Source of the DNA: Chitinophagaceae bacterium
GTDB lineage: Bacteria > Bacteroidota > Bacteroidia > Chitinophagales > Chitinophagaceae
Assembly: GCA_025924755.1 (NCBI GenBank)
Contig: JAICHT010000193.1
Coordinates: 1-6,985, forward strand
Length of the DNA stretch: 6,985 nucleotides
Reading direction: 5' to 3'
The notes under the pieces were generated by a model. That model did not search any database and had not been told where the DNA came from. It worked only from the letters and a program-made list of their open reading frames with translations. Below, piece by piece: positions 1 through 5,441 of the stretch (its first letter is position 1; every line of letters begins with the position of its first letter). Position numbers and translations under genes: made by a program.

Positions 1-975
1 AATCAATCCCATTCCGCCGGCCCGTTTATTAATAATAGCAGTTAATAGGACTTCCCTCAAATCCGATTCGCCTGCTGAAACCCCTCCAGAATTAAAGAGT
101 CCGATTCGTCAATTGTAGCAAATTAAAACCTGGTATCGGCATAGGTCAATAGGATGGTCTGTAGAAAGTTCCGTGTACATGCGCTCGTCTAATTTACCAT
201 AACTGCTTCCTCCCATATTCAGGGCTTTAAAGCCGCCGTTCAGCTCCGGCAGTTTTTGCTTAATAATATCAGCTTGAATGGTTACTCCTAAATGGTTAGC
301 CTGACCCGTTAGGTCTGCTGCTACATGGTAATCTTTGCCGTCTTTCTTAAAAGCATTATTGCGGAGATAACACCATAATACAGTTGCCATTCCCAGGTTA
401 TGGGCTTCTTCAAAAGCCTTTGCCACTTCTACAATTTGCCGTCCCGATTCAGGAGAACCAAAATAAACAGTAGCGCCAACAGCAGCAGCACCTAAGTTCC
501 ATGCATCCCTCACTGACCCAAACATAATTTGGTCATACTTGTTTGGATAAGTTAACAGCTCATTATGGTTGATCTTTACAATAAAAGGTATTTTATGCGC
601 ATACTTCCGGGCTATTATTGCCAGACCTCCCAAGGTGGTAGCCACTGCATTACACCCACCTTCTATTGCCAGCTTTATAATGTTTTCAGGGTCAAAGTAC
701 ACTGGGTTAGGAGCAAAAGAAGCACCGGCACTATGTTCTATTCCCTGGTCAACCGGTAGAATGGAAATATAACCGGTACCCGCTAGCCTACCATGATTAA
801 AAATAGAGGCAAGGTTTCGTAAGGTTGGTATATTCCTATTGGACAGGGAGCATATTTCATCTATAAAGTGAGGAGAAGGAAGATGTAATACATCTTTTGT
901 AATGGCAGTACAGGTATGGGATAAGAGATTTTCCTTTTCCCTTCCTATGATATCAACTATGTTTTCGTATGTCAT
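1..975 (-). pseudogene. fbaB: Class I fructose-bisphosphate aldolase (DhnA/FbaB type), interrupted by an in-frame TGA and cut by the left window edge
   Basis: This cytoplasmic enzyme would cleave fructose-1,6-bisphosphate to dihydroxyacetone phosphate and glyceraldehyde-3-phosphate, or run in reverse, through a Schiff-base lysine. It aligns from memory with E. coli FbaB over the whole visible length. Landmarks are RLAGTGYISILPVDQGIEH (residues 63-81, active-site Asp76), the YAHKIPFIVKINHNE stretch (125-139), VGATVYFGSPES (166-177), AFKKDGKDYHVAADLTGQAN (208-227) and ADIIKQK (235-241), where the Schiff-base lysine is expected. The start is fixed by an in-frame TAA three codons upstream (982-984). 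Translation stops at codon 289, but the same frame continues after the stop with RIGLFNSGG and INKRAGGMGLI, which match the conserved C-terminal phosphate-binding region, up to the window edge. A 288-residue product would lack that region and about 60 residues of a normal 350, so it is probably inactive. It lies 77 bp downstream of the DUF6064-like gene on the same strand and is possibly co-transcribed. The family call is secure; functional status is uncertain. Confidence 0.9.
109..111 (-). other. In-frame TGA within the aldolase gene, at a conserved glycine codon
   Basis: Read on the minus strand, the codons run TGC TAC AAT TGA CGA ATC GGA (Cys-Tyr-Asn-stop-Arg-Ile-Gly). E. coli FbaB has Cys-Tyr-Met-Gly-Arg-Ala-Gly here, so the stop replaces a conserved glycine and is one base from GGA. 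The reading frame is otherwise uninterrupted on both sides. Confidence 0.85.
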
Positions 976-1052
976 AGCTGTTTAATAATATTTAGTGTGA
1001 GCAATAATTTAAAGGCAAATCGCGGTATAAACACAAGCTACTGCACAAATGG

Positions 1053-1715
1053 TTATAATATGAGTTCTGGTATCTTTTCCAGATTTACTACACGCTTTGA
1101 TTTTTTTATTTCCATTATGGTAACAACAAAGCCTGAGATGCCAAGTCCGATGTCCTCCTGAATGCCCAGTGAAAACGCAGCAGCAGAACCAATAATAGAC
1201 CACAAAAAAGGGATGATTAAAATAAGAAAAGGAGGTCTCCACTTTGTCCATAGCAGCATGCCCAAAGTAAAAATAGTAGTAGGACAAGGAAGGCCAAAAG
1301 TAGGAGAATAAGGATAAACGTGGCCTTGTAAGTAACCAAAAAGAGGGTATACAAATAAGGCATACACCATCAAGATCAGGCCTGTTATTCCATAGCTGTT
1401 CATTTCAAATTCAAAAGAAAATTTCTTTTGAAAAACACCAATAATTATAAATAAGATTCCCTGAACAAAAAACAAACTACCAAAAATATATGCAGCTTTA
1501 TTGATAGAAGAAAAAAAGGTAAAATGATAAGCAATACCCATCCATAGCCAAAAGAAAGAAAGGATGTAAGTGATTGTCTTAGCAGAAGCAGTCTTTCTCC
1601 TAATGGCAAGGAAAATGGCTGCAACTGCAAGTGAGTAAAATAATACATGCAAAGGCCAAACAGCAAGGTTATACCTTTTGAAAACCTCGAAAAATTGTTC
1701 TTCTGTAAATGGCAT
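1053..1715 (-). CDS. DUF6064-like multi-pass membrane protein of unknown function
   Basis: The product is a 220-residue, strongly hydrophobic protein with six or seven probable membrane segments, at roughly residues 18-38, 48-69, 72-94, 108-128, 143-157, 162-182 and 187-202, and a short charged C-terminal tail. The N terminus (MPFTEEQFFEVFKRYN, then AVWP) and the loop motif GYLQGHVYPYSPTFGLPCP (127-145) followed by TTIFTLG are what I remember of the DUF6064 family, whose biochemical role is unknown. Length fits that family. Conserved His132, Tyr136, Pro143, Cys144 and Pro145 near a membrane boundary could form a functional site, but this is a guess. The start ATG (1713-1715) has only a weak purine stretch (AAAAGGGAA) before it. 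The gene heads the leftward group, divergent from PEP synthase and 77 bp upstream of the aldolase. The coding call is firm; the family name is from memory. Confidence 0.8.
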   Translation of the reverse strand: MPFTEEQFFEVFKRYNLAVWPLHVLFYSLAVAAIFLAIRRKTASAKTITYILSFFWLWMGIAYHFTFFSSINKAAYIFGSLFFVQGILFIIIGVFQKKFSFEFEMNSYGITGLILMVYALFVYPLFGYLQGHVYPYSPTFGLPCPTTIFTLGMLLWTKWRPPFLILIIPFLWSIIGSAAAFSLGIQEDIGLGISGFVVTIMEIKKSKRVVNLEKIPELIL

Positions 1716-1737
1716 TTCCCTTTTGTTTTAAACTATA

Positions 1738-1745
1738 CAAATATG
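1738..1745 (-). promoter_or_regulatory. Possible -7 box of a leftward promoter
   Basis: On the minus strand this reads CATATTTG, one mismatch from the Bacteroidota -7 consensus TAnnTTTG. It lies about 22 bp upstream of the DUF6064-like start codon, giving a short leader. I see no clear -33 TTTG partner, so support is weak. Confidence 0.2.
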
Positions 1746-1767
1746 TTATAATTAAAGCCATAAATAA

Positions 1768-1863
1768 ATGATAGCGGTCATTAAGGAAAATGATGCTGGT
1801 TATTTAAAAAAGGGTAAACACAGCTATATGCTTGAATATGATACCAATCAGCAAAAGGTTTGA
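1768..1863 (+). CDS. Possible 31-codon small ORF upstream of PEP synthase
   Basis: An ATG immediately after an in-frame TAA (1765-1767) opens a 31-codon frame ending in TGA (1861-1863). The product would be MIAVIKENDAGYLKKGKHSY followed by MLEYDTNQQKV. It is lysine-rich, with no signal peptide, membrane segment or known motif, and I recognise no family. Composition looks protein-like rather than random, and the frame fills about half of the divergent intergenic region. No ribosome binding site is visible, though that is also true of the other genes here. Its stop codon overlaps the FNR-like palindrome, which argues that the region is mainly regulatory. It could be a leader peptide, a gene remnant or chance. 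Confidence 0.2.
   Translation: MIAVIKENDAGYLKKGKHSYMLEYDTNQQKV
1832..1862 (+). promoter_or_regulatory. Possible basal promoter for the PEP synthase group
   Basis: TTG at 1832-1834 and AAGGTTTG at 1855-1862 are separated by 20 bp. This resembles the Bacteroidota -33 TTTG / -7 TAnnTTTG pair, with one mismatch in the -7 box. The -7 box overlaps the FNR-like palindrome at 1860-1873, so a regulator bound there would block this promoter. Confidence 0.3.
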
Positions 1864-1873
1864 TAGCAATCAT
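1860..1873 (+). promoter_or_regulatory. FNR-type palindromic operator candidate in the divergent control region
   Basis: The sequence TTGATAGCAATCAT matches the FNR consensus TTGAT-N4-ATCAA at nine of ten defined positions. It is centred about 50 bp before the PEP synthase ATG, in the only intergenic region shared by both gene groups. A -7-like TAACTTG at 1897-1903 would put a transcription start near 1908-1910 and the palindrome centre near -42, the classic class II activator position. The same site overlaps the alternative -7 box at 1855-1862. The match is seen directly; binding by a Crp/Fnr-family protein and response to oxygen are inferred. Confidence 0.45.
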
Positions 1874-1896
1874 AGTAATGGTGCAACATCAAAGGC

Positions 1897-1903
1897 TAAC
1901 TTG
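1897..1903 (+). promoter_or_regulatory. Possible activator-dependent -7 element for PEP synthase
   Basis: TAACTTG is a partial match to TAnnTTTG, 13 bp before the PEP synthase ATG. No -33 element is visible, as expected if a factor bound at 1860-1873 recruits polymerase. Support comes only from the spacing. Confidence 0.2.
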
Positions 1904-1916
1904 TTGAAAAAATAAT

Positions 1917-4313
1917 ATGGAACCTTTTATAAAGAAATTCAAAGAAATCCATATCGATGATATAGCCGCCGTTGGTGGAAAAAACTCGTCTTTGGGAGAG
2001 ATGCTAACACGGCTATCTTCCAAAGGTATTAACGTGCCGGACGGTTTTGCCACGACAGCTTTCGCTTTCTGGACTTTTCTTGATTACAATAATTAATGGG
2101 AGCCATTAAAAGAGCTGCTTCACCAGTTAGATCATAAAGATTTTACCAACTTAAAAGAAACAGGCAAAAAGGCACGGACACTAATGCTGAATGCCCATAT
2201 GCCTGAAGTAATATCCAGCGAGATCAGTAAGGCATATAAAGAACTGTGTGGAGGCGAATATTTTGAAGTAGCGGTTAGAAGCAGTGCTACAGCAGAGGAT
2301 CTGCCGCAGGCAAGTTTTGCAGGACAGCACGAATCTTTTTTAAATATAAAAGGGGAAAAAGAACTATTGAGCGCCGTACAAAAATGTTTTGCATCATTAT
2401 ACACAGACAGAGCTATAAAATACAGGGAAGACAATGGTTTTGCCCATGAAAAAGTGGCCCTTTCTGTTGGTATACAAAAGATGGTTCGCTCTGATAAGGC
2501 TTGTTCGGGTGTAGGATTTACGCTGGAGCCGGAATCAGGTTTCCGCAATGTCATTCATTTAAGTGGCGTATGGGGTTTAGGAGAAAATATTGTGCAGGGA
2601 GAAGTTACTCCCGATGAATTTTTTGTTTTTAAACCAACGCTTATTAAAGGTAAAAACGCTATCATTCAAAAGAAACTGGGAGCAAAAGAAAAGACAATGA
2701 TCTATGCTGATCAGGGAAACGATCAGACTTCTACTATCAATATCTATACACCCGAAGAAAAAAGGATGCAATTTGTTTTGAATGATGAGGAGATTAAAAA
2801 ACTTTCCCAATGGGCATTAATAATTGAGCAACACTACGATAAACCTATGGATATAGAATGGGCAAAGGATGGCAATAGTGGTGAAATCTATATTATACAG
2901 GCAAGGCCTGAAACAGTACATTCCCAAAAGAATCCTTTTATCATACATGAATATCAATTACAGGAAAAAGGAGAAGTGCTCGCTACTGGAAATGCTATTG
3001 GAAGTAAAGTGGCAGCAGGAGTTGCAAGGATTTTACAATCGCCAAAGGAAGCAGACAAACTCCAGCAAGGCGAAATCATTATTACGGATATTACTACTCC
3101 GGATTGGGATCCTGTTCTAAAAAAAGCGGCTGCTATTGTTACCAACAAAGGCGGCCGTACCAGTCACGCTTCTATTGTTGCGAGAGAATTAGGCGTACCA
3201 GCTATTGTAGGTTGCAGCAATGCCACGGAAAAAATAAAAGATGGAGAAGTAATAACAGTATCCTGCTGCGAAGGAGAAGTTGGATCTGTATACAAAGGCG
3301 CATTAAAGTTCAAAGAGACTGAACACGATTTTTCGCAAACAAGAAAGCCCGAAACTACAGAGGCTATGCTTATCTTGGGAGATCCCGATCAGGCATTTAA
3401 ACTTTCTTTTTATCCTAATAGCGGTGTGGGTTTATTACGTATGGAATTTATCATCACGCATTTTATACAGGTTCATCCTATGGCATTGGTAAAATTCAAT
3501 GAGCTGAAAGATGAAGAAGCCAAGAAAAAGATTGATGAACTTACGCATCATTATCCAAACAAAGAACAATACTTTATTGAAAAACTGGCGGAAGGTGTAG
3601 CAACAATTGCTGCTGCTTTTTATCCCAAAGATGTTATTGTACGGATGAGTGATTTTAAAACAAACGAGTATGCTAACCTGATTGGAGGAAAAGGTTTTGA
3701 ACCACATGAAGAAAATCCAATGTTAGGTTTTAGAGGTGCTTCACGCTACTATAACGACCTATATAAAGAGGGTTTTAGATTGGAATGTGAAGCCATTAAA
3801 AAGGTAAGGGAAGAAATGGGTTTAACCAATGTAAAAGTGATGATTCCTTTCTGCCGTACAGTAGAGGAAGGGAAAAAAGTAATTGAGGTGATGACTCAAA
3901 ATGGATTAGACCGCAAGACAGATAAAACGCTCCATATCTACATGATGGCTGAAATACCAAGCAATGTCTTATTGGCAGAAGAGTTTGCAAAATTATTTGA
4001 TGGGTTTTCCATCGGCTCCAATGATTTGACCCAATTAACTTTAGGTATTGACAGGGATTCTACTATCATCAGCAATTTGTTTAATGAGCAAAATCCGGCT
4101 GCAAAAATGATGATAGCTACGGTGATTCAAAAAGCAAAACAAGCACATATTAAAATTGGCCTCTGTGGCCAGGCACCCAGTGATTATCCCGAGTTTGCAC
4201 AGTTTCTTGTTGCACAGGGCATAAATAGTATATCCTTTAGTGCAGATGCCTTGCTCAACGGAATCACTAACATATTAAAAGCAGAAGCTCAATTAACCGT
4301 ATCAGCAATTTAG
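1917..4313 (+). pseudogene. ppsA: Phosphoenolpyruvate synthase (pyruvate, water dikinase), interrupted by an in-frame TAA
   Basis: The enzyme converts pyruvate, ATP and water to PEP, AMP and phosphate in gluconeogenesis. Read through one stop, the frame has 798 codons, close to E. coli PpsA (792), and all domains are present in order. The N-terminal ATP-grasp domain has VGGKNSSLGEM (19-29, ATP-binding Lys22), VRSSATAEDLPQASFAGQ (120-137), MDIEWAKDG and IIQARPETV. The phosphohistidine domain has GGRTSHASIVARELG with catalytic His417. The C-terminal PEP/pyruvate barrel has ENPMLGFRGASRY, IMPFCRT-like MIPFCRT, DGFSIGSNDLTQL and LCGQAPSD with catalytic Cys750. The ATG is fixed by an in-frame TGA at 1905-1907; no Shine-Dalgarno is visible. 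Codon 60 is TAA. Restart at Met90 (2184) would give 709 residues lacking Lys22 and the first part of the ATP-binding fold, probably inactive as a synthase. The remaining 700 codons show no decay. The gene leads the rightward group, 57 bp before pfkB. Confidence 0.92.
2094..2096 (+). other. In-frame TAA at codon 60 of the PEP synthase gene
   Basis: The codons read TTT CTT GAT TAC AAT AAT TAA TGG GAG CCA TTA AAA GAG (FLDYNN-stop-WEPLKE). Residues before and after align with the PEP synthase N terminus (E. coli FLDQ through YELL) without a frame change. A single substitution from AAA (Lys), TTA (Leu), CAA (Gln) or GAA (Glu) explains it. The position is a variable linker. Confidence 0.85.
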
Positions 4314-4370
4314 TGATTATGAAAATACTTTTTTATAGTATACATTTTTTAAACTCTGAATCTACCGCTC

Positions 4371-5324
4371 ATGCCTACTATTGCTACCATAACCTTTAAC
4401 CCCTGTATTGACAAAAGCACTACGGTTCCTGCTATAATACCTGAGGCGAAACTTTATTGCACTCCACCAAAATTTGAACCTGGAGGCGGAGGCATTAATG
4501 TAGCCCGTGCTATTAAAAAATTGGGAGGTGAAGCTCTTGCCATCTACCCATCCGGCGGCTATTCCGGAAAGTTTTTAAATGTATTGTTAGAAAAGGAAGG
4601 TATAAAAACTTTGGTGGTAGAAACCCTAAACCATACCCGTGAAAACATGATTGCGCTGGATGTTTCAAGCAATAAACAATACCGTTTCGGCATGCCGGGC
4701 TCTCCTCTTAGTAATGAAGAGTGGCAACGCTGCCTGAAGTTGGTAGAGCAATTAAAAGACGTAACCTTTATTGTTGCAAGCGGCAGTTTGCCTCCCGGGG
4801 TGCCAGCAGATATCTTTGCCCAAATAGCCCGGATTGCCAAATCCAAAGGTGCCAAACTTATTGTGGATACTTCAGGGGATGCGCTTAAATATGCGCTGGA
4901 AGAAGGTGTTTATCTGGTAAAGCCCAACTTAAAAGAATTAGCCTCTTTAACCGAAAGGGAAGAAGTAAGTATAAGTGAAGTTTCTGATAATACTAATAAA
5001 CTAATAACCGAGGGGAAGACAGAAGCCGTAGTAGTTTCATTAGGAGGATCCGGTGCTATGCTGGCAACGAAGTACGAATATTTTCAAATAACGCCCCCGG
5101 TGGTTGATATAAAAAGTACCGTGGGCGCTGGCGACAGTATGGTAGCCGGCATTGTATTAAGTTTGTCAAAAGGTATTCCTTTAACCAAAGCCGTACAATA
5201 TGGGGTTGCTTGTGGTACGGCAGCTACTTTAAATCCGGGTACAGAGTTGTGTAAGCTGGAAGATGTTCAGCAAATGGCAGCAAAAATCAAATGTAATTTA
5301 CTTTTCTCAGTTGTCAATTTATAA
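4371..5324 (+). CDS. pfkB: 6-phosphofructokinase, PfkB family (E. coli Pfk-2 type)
   Basis: This ribokinase-fold sugar kinase phosphorylates fructose-6-phosphate to fructose-1,6-bisphosphate with ATP in the cytoplasm. It has 317 residues and aligns with E. coli Pfk-2 (309) almost without gaps. Active-site residues known for Pfk-2 fall at the same numbers: Asp14, Lys27, the GGGG loop 38-41, Asn43, Arg90 and Ser139 (SGSLPPGV). The catalytic base is Asp255 in STVGAGDSMV (E. coli Asp256). Other shared stretches are PGGGGINVARAIKKLGG, LVKPNLKEL and GVACGTAATLNPGTELC. This favours Pfk-2 over 1-phosphofructokinase or tagatose-6-phosphate kinase, which share the fold. The C terminus carries about ten extra, rather hydrophobic residues (CNLLFSVVNL) beyond the E. 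coli end. The ATG has no Shine-Dalgarno. It lies 57 bp after PEP synthase on the same strand, likely in one transcript. Unlike the two neighbouring metabolic genes it is intact. Confidence 0.93.
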   Translation: MPTIATITFNPCIDKSTTVPAIIPEAKLYCTPPKFEPGGGGINVARAIKKLGGEALAIYPSGGYSGKFLNVLLEKEGIKTLVVETLNHTRENMIALDVSSNKQYRFGMPGSPLSNEEWQRCLKLVEQLKDVTFIVASGSLPPGVPADIFAQIARIAKSKGAKLIVDTSGDALKYALEEGVYLVKPNLKELASLTEREEVSISEVSDNTNKLITEGKTEAVVVSLGGSGAMLATKYEYFQITPPVVDIKSTVGAGDSMVAGIVLSLSKGIPLTKAVQYGVACGTAATLNPGTELCKLEDVQQMAAKIKCNLLFSVVNL

Positions 5325-5374
5325 GAAGTAAGCCCGTATTAGAAATCTTATTTACGCTTCAACCACCTGAAATT

Positions 5375-5403
5375 ATTGTTCTGGGAATCAAAATGCAATT
5401 TTG
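5375..5403 (+). promoter_or_regulatory. Possible promoter for the P-type ATPase gene
   Basis: ATTG (5375-5378) and CAATTTTG (5396-5403) are spaced 17 bp apart and resemble the Bacteroidota -33 / -7 pair, with one mismatch in each. An imperfect inverted repeat, TTGTTCTGGGAATCAA (5376-5391), overlaps the -33 region. The 117-bp gap after pfkB leaves room for an independent promoter. Confidence 0.25.
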
Positions 5404-5441
5404 TAAAAATTTCTGCAACCGTTAAGTACAAGCAGTTTATT

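Noticed and set aside
109..111. TGA recoded as glycine (genetic code 25, as in Gracilibacteria/SR1), since the stop sits at a conserved Gly.
   Set aside because: Glycines throughout pfkB, the ATPase and PEP synthase use GGN codons and no other internal TGA is seen. The second internal stop is TAA, which code 25 does not reassign, and the gene style looks like Bacteroidota.
109..111. Selenocysteine at the aldolase TGA.
   Set aside because: The position is glycine in the family, not cysteine, and nothing suggests a selenoprotein. I see no obvious adjacent stem-loop.
2079..2093. Second FNR-like match (TTGATTACAATAAT).
   Set aside because: Only one half-site is good, and it lies inside the PEP synthase coding region with no promoter nearby.
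2132..2554. A 140-codon open frame on the minus strand.
   Set aside because: It is antisense to the conserved ATP-grasp domain of PEP synthase and has no recognisable protein features.
2184..4313. Treating PEP synthase as a naturally shorter protein starting at Met90.
   Set aside because: The upstream 89 codons, apart from one TAA, encode the typical N terminus with VGGKNSSLGEM and VPDGFATT in the same frame.
4325..4350. Possible terminator between PEP synthase and pfkB: ATACT/AGTAT stem followed by six T.
   Set aside because: The stem is only five mostly A-T pairs and would be unstable. The short gap favours co-transcription.
5325..5441. Extending the ATPase upstream of ATG 5442, since the frame is open from 5343.
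   Set aside because: The only start-like codon upstream is TTG 5376, and the added residues do not resemble an ATPase N terminus.
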